A stretch of DNA of 64,000 nt from Desulfovibrionaceae bacterium. Lineage in GTDB: Bacteria; Desulfobacterota; Desulfovibrionia; Desulfovibrionales; Desulfovibrionaceae. The notes under the pieces are model-generated. The model was not told the origin of the DNA. It made no database searches and saw only the letters and a program-made list of their open reading frames with translations. A program made the translations under genes and the position numbers. The stretch's first letter is position 1. Each line of letters starts with the position of its first letter. Shown one piece after another: positions 34,279 through 42,654 of the stretch. Location of the stretch: assembly GCA_015709205.1 (NCBI GenBank), contig JACCQO010000002.1:1-64000 (forward strand). The letters are read 5' to 3'.

Positions 34279-34995
34279 CTAGGCCCCGGCGCGCATCTGG
34301 CGCGCCAGCTCGCGGACCGCCCCAAGCGGGTCCGCGGCGCGCGTCACCGGCCGACCGACCACCAGATAGTCCGACCCCGCCGCCACGGCGTCCGCCGGAG
34401 TCACGATCCGGCGCTGGTCGTCCGTTGCCTGGGCCCCTCCGGCCTCCGCCGGGCGGATGCCCGGGGTCAGACAGCCGAAGGCCTCTCCGCAAGCCTTCTT
34501 AATCCTTACCACCTCCATAGCAGAACAGACGACGCCATCCAAGCCGTAATTCGCCCCCTTGCGCGCCAGTCCGAGTACGCGTTCGGCCGGATCGCCACCG
34601 CCCAGGTCCGCGAGGTCCACCCCGGCCATGGACGTGAGCACGGTGACGCCGTAGAGCAGCGGCCGCGCCACGCCCGTGGCGGCCGCGTCCTCGCGGCCTT
34701 CCAGGGCCGCCTCGGCCATGCGCCGCCCGCCGATGAGGTGGATGTTGGTCATGGCCGCGCCCATGCGCGCCGCCGCGCGCACCGCGCCGCGCACGGTGTT
34801 GGGAATGTCGAAGAACTTCATGTCCAGAAAGACCCGAAAGCCCATGTCCGCCAGCCGACCGATCACGGGAGGCCCGGCCAGAGTGAAGAGCTCCATGCCC
34901 ACCTTGACCCAGGGGACCTCGCCGCGCAGGGAGCGCGCCAGGTCCAGGGCCTCGTCCGGCGTGGGAAAATCCAGGGCGATGACCAGCTCCGCCAT
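34279..34995 (-). CDS. pyrF: Orotidine-5'-phosphate decarboxylase
   Basis: A 238-residue TIM-barrel enzyme that makes UMP. Catalytic Lys/Asp array: [13 protein letters not shown], preceded by VIALDFP and WVKVGMELF. Phosphate site: TPGIRPAEA and YLVVGRPVT. It starts 2 bases after the gmk stop codon. Residues 150-170 are encoded by a run of codons rare in this window (TGT, TCT, GCT, GTA, AGG, ATT), giving a local AT-rich patch at 34,490-34,560. Confidence 0.95.
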   Translation of the reverse strand: MAELVIALDFPTPDEALDLARSLRGEVPWVKVGMELFTLAGPPVIGRLADMGFRVFLDMKFFDIPNTVRGAVRAAARMGAAMTNIHLIGGRRMAEAALEGREDAAATGVARPLLYGVTVLTSMAGVDLADLGGGDPAERVLGLARKGANYGLDGVVCSAMEVVRIKKACGEAFGCLTPGIRPAEAGGAQATDDQRRIVTPADAVAAGSDYLVVGRPVTRAADPLGAVRELARQMRAGA

Positions 34996-34997
34996 GG

Positions 34998-35621
34998 CTA
35001 CCTGCCCCCTTCGCCGAGCAGCGCTTCGGGCAGCCCGGGCGCAAGCGCCGGGGCCAGGGTGGCCGCCAGGTAGGCCGCGCGCAGTTCGTCGTAGGCCGTG
35101 TCCAGGTCGTCGTTCACGATCCAGGCGTCGAAGAAGGCGGCCTGGCGGATTTCGCCCACGGCGTTGGCCAGCCGCTTCTCCACCGCTTCGGCCGCGTCCG
35201 TGCCCCGGCCCGTGAGCCGCCGCCGCAGTTCCGCCAGCGACGGCGGAAAGATGAACACGTAGGTGCCGCGCGAAAGGCTCGCGCGCAGTTGCTTGGCGCC
35301 CTGCACGTCGATGTCGAAGAGCAGGTCCTTGCCCGCGGCCAGGGCGTTGATGGTGGCCTGGAGCGGGGTGCCGTAGAAGTTGCCGTGCACCTCGGCCCAT
35401 TCGGCGAAGAAGCCCTTGGCGCGCAGGTCCGCGAAGGTGGCCTTGTCCACGAAGTGGTAGTCCGTGCCGTCCTGTTCCTGCCCGCGCGGGGCGCGCGTGG
35501 TGTAGGACACGGAAAAGGCGAAGCGCGGGAATTCCTTGAGCAGTTGCGCGGTCAGGGTGGACTTGCCCGCGCCCGACGGGGCGCAGAGCACCAGAAGTAC
35601 GCCTTCCCTGTCTCTAGGCAT
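34998..35621 (-). CDS. gmk: Guanylate kinase
   Basis: A 207-residue enzyme that phosphorylates GMP to GDP. P-loop: [11 protein letters not shown] at 13-23. GMP-binding: [21 protein letters not shown]. Lid and core: [12 protein letters not shown] and [14 protein letters not shown]. The start overlaps the remA stop by 8 bases. The pairing of remA and gmk is common across bacteria and suggests the same operon logic here. Confidence 0.96.
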   Translation of the reverse strand: MPRDREGVLLVLCAPSGAGKSTLTAQLLKEFPRFAFSVSYTTRAPRGQEQDGTDYHFVDKATFADLRAKGFFAEWAEVHGNFYGTPLQATINALAAGKDLLFDIDVQGAKQLRASLSRGTYVFIFPPSLAELRRRLTGRGTDAAEAVEKRLANAVGEIRQAAFFDAWIVNDDLDTAYDELRAAYLAATLAPALAPGLPEALLGEGGR

Positions 35622-35868
35622 CGGTGCCTCCGGAGCTGAAACGCTGGCTGATGGTTTCCGCCTGGATGGCGGAGAGGATGACGTGGTTGGAGTCGGTGAT
35701 CAGGATGGAGCGCGTCTTGCGGCCCTGGGTGGCGTCCACCAGGCGTCCCTCCTGGCGCGCGTCCTCGCGCAGGCGGCGCATGGGCGAGGACGAGGGCGTG
35801 ACGATGGCCACCACGCGGCCCTGGACCACGTAGTTGCCGAATCCGACGTTGATGAGCTGCTGCTTCAT
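35614..35868 (-). CDS. RemA/DUF370 family regulatory protein
   Basis: An 84-residue protein of the RemA (DUF370) family. In Bacillus RemA is a DNA-binding activator of matrix genes; its role in Gram-negatives is not established. Features: [53 protein letters not shown]. Start choice: CGGAG lies 5 bases before the ATG at 35,868, whereas a GTG at 35,874 would overlap that site. Adjacent to yicC and gmk, as often seen. Confidence 0.9.
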   Translation of the reverse strand: MKQQLINVGFGNYVVQGRVVAIVTPSSSPMRRLREDARQEGRLVDATQGRKTRSILITDSNHVILSAIQAETISQRFSSGGTDA

Positions 35869-35911
35869 GGGCACTCCGGAAAGGCTGATCGTTGGCGGCG
35901 CGCGGGGCCGG

Positions 35912-36793
35912 TCATTCCACGTTCTGGACCTGCTCGCGGCACTTTTCCAGCTCGGCCTTGAAGTCCACCACCAGCCGCGAAACCTGGGTGTCCTGGGCCT
36001 TGTTGCCGCAGGTGTTGATCTCCCGGAAGCACTCCTGGAGGGTGAAGTCCAGGCGCTTGCCCGCGTCCGCGCCCTGGCGCACGATCTCGTCGAGCTGGTC
36101 CAGGTGCGCGGACAGGCGCGAAAGCTCCTCGCTCACGTCGAGCTTGTCCGAGAGCAGGGCGATCTCCTGGAGGATCTTCTCGCCGTCCAGCTCCACGTCG
36201 TAGCGCTCCAGGGTGGCGCGCACGCGCTGGTCCAGGGCCGCGAAGCGCTCCTCCTTGACCTCGGGCGTGCGCTCCTTGAGCACCTCCAGCCACTCGCCCA
36301 GCCGCAGGAAGCGCGTGGTCAGGTCGCGCGCCGTGGCCGCGCCCTCCACGCCGCGGGACTGGTTCCAGTCCTCCAGGGCCGCGCGCAGCCCGTCCTCCAG
36401 GCTGGCGACCATGGCCTCGTCGGGCTCGGCCATGTCGTCGCTCCACAGGGACGGGATGTTCAGCATGCGGTTGTAGTCCGGGGCGAAGGCGTCGCCGCGC
36501 CGGGCCGCGAAGCGTTCCATCTCCGCGACCATGGCCTCGGCCTGCACGTCGTTGAGCGCGATGCCCGAGAGGTCCGCGCGCGTGATGCGCAGGGCCAGGG
36601 ACAGCTCCACGCGGCCGCGCAGGGCGAATTCGCGCACGACCTTTTCCCAGGCGTTCTCCAGGCAGCGCACCGTGAGCGGCAGCCGCCACTTCAGGTCCAG
36701 GTAGCGGCTGTTCACCGAGCGCACCTCCCAGACGAAGTTCCAGTCGTCCTCGTGCACCGCTGCGCGGCCGTAGCCGGTCATGCTCTTCAACAT
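35912..36793 (-). CDS. yicC: YicC/YloC family endoribonuclease
   Basis: A 293-residue protein of the YicC family; the Escherichia coli member is an RNase acting on structured RNAs. The N-terminal [19 protein letters not shown], the central [14 protein letters not shown], and the C-terminal [24 protein letters not shown] are the family hallmarks. Full length. Between the DUF4416 gene and remA in the same transcription direction, 9 bases after the DUF4416 stop. Confidence 0.94.
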   Translation of the reverse strand: MLKSMTGYGRAAVHEDDWNFVWEVRSVNSRYLDLKWRLPLTVRCLENAWEKVVREFALRGRVELSLALRITRADLSGIALNDVQAEAMVAEMERFAARRGDAFAPDYNRMLNIPSLWSDDMAEPDEAMVASLEDGLRAALEDWNQSRGVEGAATARDLTTRFLRLGEWLEVLKERTPEVKEERFAALDQRVRATLERYDVELDGEKILQEIALLSDKLDVSEELSRLSAHLDQLDEIVRQGADAGKRLDFTLQECFREINTCGNKAQDTQVSRLVVDFKAELEKCREQVQNVE

Positions 36794-36802
36794 GGCGATT
36801 CC

Positions 36803-37366
36803 TTATGCGTCCGGCTGAGCGGGCGCGGGGTTTTGGATCATGTCCTTGTAGCGCGCCCTGAGCCGGGTGAGCAGGGCGAGCATCGACGGGGCGGCGTAGT
36901 CCGCAAAGGTCCAGGGCAGGGTGAACCAGCCGCCGCCGGTCCAGATCATGGTCAGGTCGGCCCAGACCCGGTTTCCCAGGTATATCCGATGCGTGAAGTT
37001 CTTTCCAGTCGCCAGGACCAGCCGTTCCAGGGTCAGCAGGCCGGGGTCCAGGTTGTAGAGCCGCCGTCCGCCGATTTCGGGCGGAGTGGCGGCGCTGCGT
37101 TCCAGCTCGTTGGTGGCGAGCTTGGCGTCCACCAGGAATTCGTGCGCCACCAGGCGCGAAAAGGCCAGCATGCGCCGCTGGATGGGCGTGCCCAGCTCGG
37201 CGTCGTAGTAGCCGGTGACCGTGAAGTCCATGGGCTCGGAGACGAAGAGCGTGGGGCCGAAGGCCGTTTCCAGGTCCGCGAGCAGCCCGGGCCAGAATTC
37301 GCCCCAGCGCGCCGAGAGCACGGAGAGCACGAGCAGGGCCGGGTCCGGCGTGCGTGGAATGCTCAC
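36803..37366 (-). CDS. DUF4416 family protein
   Basis: A 187-residue soluble protein of the uncharacterised DUF4416 family, found mainly in deltaproteobacteria and relatives next to yicC or remA. Recognisable: SEPMDFTVTGYYDAELG, FLVDAKLATNELE, RRLYNLDPGLLTLERLVLATGKNFTHRIYLG, and a C-terminal FADYAAP. GTG start with GGAGG 4 bases upstream; it overlaps the mtaB stop by 4 bases (GTGA). Function unknown. Confidence 0.88.
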   Translation of the reverse strand: MSIPRTPDPALLVLSVLSARWGEFWPGLLADLETAFGPTLFVSEPMDFTVTGYYDAELGTPIQRRMLAFSRLVAHEFLVDAKLATNELERSAATPPEIGGRRLYNLDPGLLTLERLVLATGKNFTHRIYLGNRVWADLTMIWTGGGWFTLPWTFADYAAPSMLALLTRLRARYKDMIQNPAPAQPDA

Positions 37367-38778
37367 GGGGCCTCCGGGGGAGTGCGGGGGGCGGCGTCCG
37401 GCCCGTCCTGCGGTATGACCTCCAGATAGCCTTCGCCCGCGCGCACCGGGCGCGCCGCGACCAGGGCGCGGTTGGCCGCGCCCACGGGCGGCGCGATGAA
37501 GCGGCAGGCCACGTAGTGCTCGCTCACGCCGCGCGGGGTTCCGCTTCCGTCCGCATGGTCGGCCTCGTCCTCGCCCCCGCACTGCAGGGCCACGCGCACC
37601 GTGGCGGCCTCGGCGGCCACGCGGGCCAGGAAGGCGCGCTTCTTTTCGGCCACCAGTTCGCGCAGTTCGGCGGAGCGCTGCTTCTTGACCTGGCGCGGCA
37701 GCTGGCCGTCCAGCCGCGCGGCCGGGGTGCCGGGGCGGCGGGAATAGGGAAACACGTGGGCGTAGGTCAGGGGCAGTTCGCGCGCCAGGGCCACGGTCTC
37801 GGCGTGGTGCTCCTCGGTCTCGCCCGGAAAGGCCGTGAGGATGTCCGCGCCCAGGCCGAGCAGCGGCACGCGCGCGCCCAGGGCGCGCACGAAGGCAAGG
37901 ATGTCCTCGGGCCCGTAGTGCGCGCGGCCCATGCGCCGCAGCACGGCCGGGCTGCCGCTCTGGATGGAGAGGTGCAGGTGCGGGCAGAACAGGGTGCCCG
38001 CGGTCAGGGCCTCCAGGGCGCGCTCGGCCGCGTGGCCCATGAACTGGCCCGGGTCCACGGAGCTGACGCGCAGCCGTGCGCGCCCGGCCCACTGCGGACC
38101 CAGTTCCGCGTCCAGCCAGGAGAGCAGGGCCCAGAAGTCCGCCGGGCCGCGCCAGCCCGGAGGCAGGTCCGCGGCCGCGAGGTCCGGGCCGAACTGGCGC
38201 AGGTTGATGCCCGAAAGCACGATCTCGCGGAAGCCCGCGTCGAGCAGGGCGCGCGTCTCGGCCAGCACGCGGCGCGGGTCGCGGCTCCTGGCCGGGCCGC
38301 GCGTGAGCGGCACGATGCAGTAGGTGCAGCGGTGCGAGCAGCCGTCCTGGACCTTGACCACGGCGCGGGCGCGTCCGTAGCCGCTGACGGCGAAGTCCGG
38401 CGCGATCGCCGCGGCGTCGGCGGAAGACGCCGGGCGCACCGCGGCGGGCCCGGCGAGCAGGCCGGTCTTGCGCTCCTGGGGCACCACCTCGACCACGCCG
38501 GGCAGCCCGGCCAGTTCTCCGGCCATGACCTGCGCGGCGCAGCCCGTGACCACGATGGCCGCGTCCGGATTGGCGCGGTGCAGGCGGCGCACGGTCTGGC
38601 GCAGGTCGCTGACCGCGCGCGCGGTCACGGCGCAGGAATTGACCAGCACGCACTCGGCCAGGGCCGGGTCGGCGGTCTCCTCGCCGCCCAGCGCGGTCCA
38701 GGCCTCGCGCAGGGACTGGCTTTCGTACTGGTTGATCTTGCAGCCCAGGGTGGCGATGTGGAAGCGGAAGGCGTTCAT
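37363..38778 (-). CDS. mtaB: tRNA threonylcarbamoyladenosine methylthiotransferase MtaB
   Basis: A 471-residue radical SAM methylthiotransferase that converts t6A37 to ms2t6A37 in tRNAs reading ANN codons. N-terminal cluster cysteines: LGCKIN, NSCAVT, TGCAAQV. Radical SAM: QDGCSHRCTYCIVP. Mid-domain: SGINLRQFG and GADILTAFPGE. The C-terminal 90 residues include a TRAM-like region with an Asp/Glu/Gly insertion. It overlaps mnmA by 4 bases (ATGA): two tRNA sulfur-modifying enzymes are coupled. Confidence 0.92.
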   Translation of the reverse strand: MNAFRFHIATLGCKINQYESQSLREAWTALGGEETADPALAECVLVNSCAVTARAVSDLRQTVRRLHRANPDAAIVVTGCAAQVMAGELAGLPGVVEVVPQERKTGLLAGPAAVRPASSADAAAIAPDFAVSGYGRARAVVKVQDGCSHRCTYCIVPLTRGPARSRDPRRVLAETRALLDAGFREIVLSGINLRQFGPDLAAADLPPGWRGPADFWALLSWLDAELGPQWAGRARLRVSSVDPGQFMGHAAERALEALTAGTLFCPHLHLSIQSGSPAVLRRMGRAHYGPEDILAFVRALGARVPLLGLGADILTAFPGETEEHHAETVALARELPLTYAHVFPYSRRPGTPAARLDGQLPRQVKKQRSAELRELVAEKKRAFLARVAAEAATVRVALQCGGEDEADHADGSGTPRGVSEHYVACRFIAPPVGAANRALVAARPVRAGEGYLEVIPQDGPDAAPRTPPEAP

Positions 38779-39869
38779 TGCGGGATTTCTCCGGTCAGGA
38801 ACCCGCCCACAAGCACTTCGCCGCCCTCGGTGTAGAGCGCGGCGATCTGCCCGGGCGCGGGGCGGGTCCAGGGCGTTTCGAAGCGCAGCCGCAGCACGGC
38901 GTCCGCGCCCGCGCCGCACAGTTCGGCGCGCACGGGCCGGGCCTGCTGGCGATAGCGCGTCCGGCCCAGGAGCCGCGCGGGCCACTGTTCCGGCGGCACG
39001 AGCACGTTCAGGTCGCGCACCGTGCAGCCGTCGGCCCCCAGGGCGGCCGCCGGGCCGACCACCAGCCGGTTGGCGGCCGCGTCGCGTTCGATGACGTAGA
39101 GCGGTTCGGACCAGGCGATGCCCAGGCCGCGCCGCTGGCCGGGCGTGTAGCGCCACAGCCCGGCATGGCGGCCGATCTCGCGGCCGCCTTCCTCGGCCTG
39201 CGGGTCGGGCGCGAGCACGATGGGGCCGGGCCCGGAAAGGCGCGCGCCGAAGCGGGCGGCCGAGCGCTCCAGAAAGGCGCAGTAGTCGTCGCCCGGTATG
39301 AAGCAGATCTCCTGGCTCTCGCGCGCCAGGGGCGGGGTCAGTCCGCGCGCGGCCAGCAGGCCGGGCACGTCGGCCTTGCGCACGTCGGCCAGGGGAAAGG
39401 CCACGCGCGCCAGCCGCGCGGCCGGGACCAGGGAGAGGAAGTAGCTCTGGTCCTTGAGCGGGTCCGCGCCGCGCGCCAGGCGCGGTCGTCCGTCCGGTCC
39501 CGCGCCGATGCGCGCGTAGTGGCCCGTGGCGAACCGCTCGCAGCCGCGTTCGGTGGCGGCGTCCAGGAGCAGGCCGAACTTCATGGCCGGGTTGCACGCG
39601 GCGCAGGGGTTGGGCGTGAGCCCGGCGGCGTAGGCCCGGACAAAGGGGCGCACCACGCGTTCGGCAAAGGGGGCGGAGAGGTCGGCCACGGCGAAGTCGG
39701 CCCCGGCCGCGCGGCAGGCGCGTTCGATCTCGCGCGCCGTGGCGCGCGCCGGTTCGTCCGGGGGCAGAAAATGGGCGTGCAGGGCCAGGACATGGTGCCC
39801 GGCCTCCCTGAGCAGGGCCACGGCCAGCAGGCTGTCCATGCCTCCGCTGACGGCAACGGCGACGTTCAT
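38775..39869 (-). CDS. mnmA: tRNA-specific 2-thiouridylase MnmA
   Basis: A 364-residue enzyme that thiolates wobble U34 of tRNAs for Lys, Glu and Gln. PP-loop: VSGGMDSLLAV at 8-18. Catalytic cysteines: NPCAACNPAMKFG and SQEICFIP. ATP/tRNA region: TGHYARIG, KDQSYFLS. It leads a ten-gene series to recJ, with a TTGACA promoter 50-78 bases upstream. Confidence 0.93.
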   Translation of the reverse strand: MNVAVAVSGGMDSLLAVALLREAGHHVLALHAHFLPPDEPARATAREIERACRAAGADFAVADLSAPFAERVVRPFVRAYAAGLTPNPCAACNPAMKFGLLLDAATERGCERFATGHYARIGAGPDGRPRLARGADPLKDQSYFLSLVPAARLARVAFPLADVRKADVPGLLAARGLTPPLARESQEICFIPGDDYCAFLERSAARFGARLSGPGPIVLAPDPQAEEGGREIGRHAGLWRYTPGQRRGLGIAWSEPLYVIERDAAANRLVVGPAAALGADGCTVRDLNVLVPPEQWPARLLGRTRYRQQARPVRAELCGAGADAVLRLRFETPWTRPAPGQIAALYTEGGEVLVGGFLTGEIPQ

Positions 39870-39918
39870 GGCGTGTTCGCGGGCTGGAGGTTCGCACCGC
39901 GCGTGCGCGGTCTGCCCG

Positions 39919-39947
39919 GAGGTACCGCCTCGGCCGCGCGCTGTCAA
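39919..39947 (-). promoter_or_regulatory. Promoter of the mnmA-recJ operon
   Basis: On the minus strand: TTGACA, 17 bases, TACCTC. This is the same -35 and -10 combination as upstream of hrcA. The predicted leader is about 43 bases. Confidence 0.5.
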
Positions 39948-40112
39948 CGCGGGCCGGTGCCTGAGCCGGTTCGCGGATCGGTTCGGGGCCAATTGGGGCC
40001 CCAATTCACGCATGGTTCCGGGCTCGGTTCCGGCCCGGTTCGGGGTCCGGTCCGGAATTCGCGCGCGGCGAGCCTTGCGGACTGGTGCCGAAGCGTGAAA
40101 AACGGGCGGGCT

Positions 40113-40141
40113 TTGTCCCGCGGGGCGGGATATGCTATGGT
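40113..40141 (+). promoter_or_regulatory. Promoter match of the periplasmic protein gene
   Basis: TTGTCC, 17 bases, TATGGT, four of six matches in each box; the leader is about 40 bases with GGAGG before the ATG. Confidence 0.4.
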
Positions 40142-40187
40142 CCGGAAGTGCGCCGTTTGGCGCGCGCAACCCCATCGGAGGCAGATC

Positions 40188-40769
40188 ATGCGCCGTTCCA
40201 CGTCTTTCTTCCCCGCTCCGCGCGCGTTCCTCCTCGCGCTGGCCGCACTCCTCTTTTCGGCGGTCGCGGCGGACCTGGCCCTGGCCGCTCCCGGCGCGTC
40301 CGAGGCGTCCGGTGCGTCCGTGCCCGCCCCGCGCGGCGATCCCGAATCGGGCGTCGGGTCGGGCGAGGTCCCGGACGCGCTGCCCGTCGCGACCATCGGC
40401 GAGATCCTGCGTGTCATGGAGCGCGCGCAGGTCGAGATCGAGGCCGCCCGCGGCCACGGCGACGCCGAGGGCGCGGCCCGCGCCGCCGAGCGGTACGCCG
40501 CGGCCGAGTGCAGGCTGGAGCAGGCGCGCATCGAGACGCTGGCCAAGGCCGCGTCCGTGCCGCCCCGGGAGATCGTGCGGATGCGCGCCTCGAGCCTGGG
40601 CTGGGGCCGCATCGCCCGGAATCTGGACGTCTCGCCCGCCCTGCTCGGCGTGGGGCGCATGAACGCCAAGGGCGACGGCTCGGGCCAGGGCGCGGGCAAC
40701 TCCTGCGGCCAGGGCCAAGGCAAGGGCCAGGGGCAGGGGCAGGGCAAGGGCCAGGGCCGGAACAAATAG
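40188..40769 (+). CDS. Periplasmic protein with Gly/Gln/Lys tail
   Basis: A 193-residue exported protein, not in a family I can name. Signal peptide residues 1-33 (long, RRSTSFFPAPRAF then hydrophobic, cut after ALA). Residues 65-125 are helical and charged (EILRVMERAQVEIEAARGHG...). Residues 130-155 carry the distinctive REIVRMRASSLGWGRIARNL and SPALLGVGRMN. The last 35 residues are GQGQGKGQGQ-type repeats. The GWGxIAxxL pattern recalls small periplasmic proteins seen in deltaproteobacteria. GGAGG precedes the ATG; a 48-bp palindromic terminator follows. Confidence 0.75.
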   Translation: MRRSTSFFPAPRAFLLALAALLFSAVAADLALAAPGASEASGASVPAPRGDPESGVGSGEVPDALPVATIGEILRVMERAQVEIEAARGHGDAEGAARAAERYAAAECRLEQARIETLAKAASVPPREIVRMRASSLGWGRIARNLDVSPALLGVGRMNAKGDGSGQGAGNSCGQGQGKGQGQGQGKGQGRNK

Positions 40770-40790
40770 TTCGCCGCGCCGTCACCGGCG

Positions 40791-40838
40791 CAAACGACGG
40801 GGGCCGGAACGCCATGGCGTTCCGGCCCCCGTCGTTTG
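40791..40838. terminator. 48-base perfect palindrome between convergent genes
   Basis: Two 24-base arms (CAAACGACGGGGGCCGG...) are exact complements with no spacer, centred on CCATGG. AAAC/GTTT ends give a short U-tract in both directions. It ends both the periplasmic protein gene and gatA. Confidence 0.8.
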
Positions 40839-40862
40839 TCTGCGCGGCGCGCTCGATTTGCG

Positions 40863-42332
40863 TCAGGCCACGGCGCGCGGCAGGCCCGCGTCGGGCAGGG
40901 CCTTGAAGAGCGTGTTGGCCACGGCCAGGAGCCCGGCCTCGTCAAAGGCGCGGCCCATGAGCTGCAGCCCCACGGGCATGCCGCTCGTCGCGCCCAGCCC
41001 GGCCGGGATGGAGATGCCCGGCAGCCCGGCCAGGTTCAGGGAGATGGTGAAGATGTCCATGAGGTACATCTGCAGCGGGTCGTCGGTCATGGCCCCGATC
41101 TTCCAGGCGGGCACGGGCGAGACCGGCCCGGCGAGCACGTCGCACTGCGCCAGGGCGGCGGCGAAGTCGTCCCTGATCAGCCGCCGGACCTGCGCGGCCT
41201 TGCGGTAGTAGGCGTCGTAGTAACCCGCGCTGAGCACGTAGGTGCCGATCATGATGCGTCGCTGGACCTCGTCGCCGAAGCCCGCGGAGCGCGAGCGCGC
41301 GTACATGTCCACCAGTTCCTCGGCCCCGGCGTCGCGCACGCCGTAGCGCACGCCGTCGAAGCGCGCCAGGTTGGAGCTGGCCTCGGCCATGGCCACGATG
41401 TAGTAGGCCGCGATGGCGTACTTCGAATGCGGCAGGGAGACCTCCACGGTCTTGGCGCCCAGCCCGCGCGCCGTGTCCACGGCCGCGCGCAGCCGCTCGT
41501 CCACCTCGCCGTCCAGCCCCTGGCCCCAGAATTCCACGGGCAGGCCGATGGTCGTGCCGGAGAGGTCCGGCCGCGCGGCCAGGGCCGCGGCGTAGTCGTC
41601 CACGGGCCGGTCCGCGCAGGTGGAGTCCTTGGCGTCCGGCCCGGCGATGACCGCGAGCAGGGCCGCGGCGTCCTCCACGGTGCGCGTCAGCGGGCCGATC
41701 TGGTCCAGGGACGAGCCGTAGGCCACCAGGCCGTAGCGCGAGACGCGGCCGTAGGAGGGCTTGAGCCCCACGCAGCCGCACAGGGACGCGGGCTGGCGGA
41801 TGGAGCCGCCCGTGTCCGTGCCCAGCGCGCCGAAGCACTGGCGCGCGGTCACGGAGGCGGCCGAGCCGCCGCTGGAGCCGCCCGGAATGCGCTCCGCGTC
41901 CCACGGGTTGCGCGTGAGCTGGTAGGCGGAGTTTTCCGTGGACGAGCCCATGGCGAATTCGTCCATGTTGGCCTTGCCCACGATCACGGCCCCGGCGGCC
42001 CTGAGCCGGGCCACGGCCTCGGCATCGTAGAAGGGCGTGAAGTTGTCGAGGATCTTCGAGGCGCAGGTGGTGCGCAGCCCCTTGGTGGTCAGGGCGTCCT
42101 TGATGGCCAGGGGCACGCCCCACAGGGGCTTGGCCGGGTCGTAGCCGGCCGCGTCCAGCTCGTCGGCGCGTGCGCGGGCCGCGTCGGCGTCCACGGTGAT
42201 CAGGGCGGAGAGTGCCGGTTCGGTGGCCTGGATGCGAGCCAGGCACGCATCCACGGCCGCGCGGGCCGAAACCTCGCCCGCGGCCAGCCGGTCGCGGAGC
42301 CCGGTGAGGGTCAGGGAAATCAGGTCGGACAT
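40863..42332 (-). CDS. gatA: Glu-tRNA(Gln)/Asp-tRNA(Asn) amidotransferase subunit A
   Basis: A 489-residue amidase subunit that releases ammonia from glutamine for transamidation of mischarged tRNA. Ser-cisSer-Lys triad: Lys78 in [11 protein letters not shown], and the two serines in [12 protein letters not shown] and [13 protein letters not shown]. Follows gatC by 37 bases; gatB is not in the window. With gltX here, tRNA-Gln is probably made by the indirect route. Confidence 0.96.
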   Translation of the reverse strand: MSDLISLTLTGLRDRLAAGEVSARAAVDACLARIQATEPALSALITVDADAARARADELDAAGYDPAKPLWGVPLAIKDALTTKGLRTTCASKILDNFTPFYDAEAVARLRAAGAVIVGKANMDEFAMGSSTENSAYQLTRNPWDAERIPGGSSGGSAASVTARQCFGALGTDTGGSIRQPASLCGCVGLKPSYGRVSRYGLVAYGSSLDQIGPLTRTVEDAAALLAVIAGPDAKDSTCADRPVDDYAAALAARPDLSGTTIGLPVEFWGQGLDGEVDERLRAAVDTARGLGAKTVEVSLPHSKYAIAAYYIVAMAEASSNLARFDGVRYGVRDAGAEELVDMYARSRSAGFGDEVQRRIMIGTYVLSAGYYDAYYRKAAQVRRLIRDDFAAALAQCDVLAGPVSPVPAWKIGAMTDDPLQMYLMDIFTISLNLAGLPGISIPAGLGATSGMPVGLQLMGRAFDEAGLLAVANTLFKALPDAGLPRAVA

Positions 42333-42369
42333 GGTGTTCTGGCGATGCTATGGGCTGTGGCCGGAGCCG

Positions 42370-42654
42370 TTAGACGATCTTGGGCACGACGAAGAAGGTT
42401 CCGTCGGTCTCGGGGGCGTTGGCCAGCACGTCGTCGCGGCGCACGCGTTTCTCCGCCGCGTCCCCGCGGAACACGGTGGCGTGCTCGGCCGGGCTGTACA
42501 TGGGCTCCACGCCTGTGGTGTCCACCTCGCCGAGCTGGTCCATGTAGCCGAGGATGTCCTCGAACTGCCCGGCGAAGAGCGCGAGCTTGTCCTCGGGCAG
42601 TTGCAGCCGGGCCAGCGCGGCGATGCGCGCGGCCTCCTGCGGGGGAATCTTCAT
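42370..42654 (-). CDS. gatC: Glu-tRNA(Gln)/Asp-tRNA(Asn) amidotransferase subunit C
   Basis: A 94-residue subunit that wraps around GatA and stabilises the GatCAB complex. Family features: [20 protein letters not shown] at the N-terminus, [11 protein letters not shown] in the middle, and the C-terminal [14 protein letters not shown] precedes the ATG at 42,654, and it overlaps the upstream lipoprotein gene by 4 bases (ATGA). Confidence 0.94.
   Translation of the reverse strand: MKIPPQEAARIAALARLQLPEDKLALFAGQFEDILGYMDQLGEVDTTGVEPMYSPAEHATVFRGDAAEKRVRRDDVLANAPETDGTFFVVPKIV

Larger units (their letters stand above)
39870..40187. other. Divergent promoter region, mnmA / periplasmic protein gene
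   Basis: Contains a minus-strand promoter (39,919-39,947), a plus-strand promoter match (40,113-40,141), and between them a GGTTC/CCGG-rich tract. That tract includes the 16-base perfect palindrome AATTGGGGCCCCAATT at 39,991-40,006. No gene seen. Confidence 0.55.
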
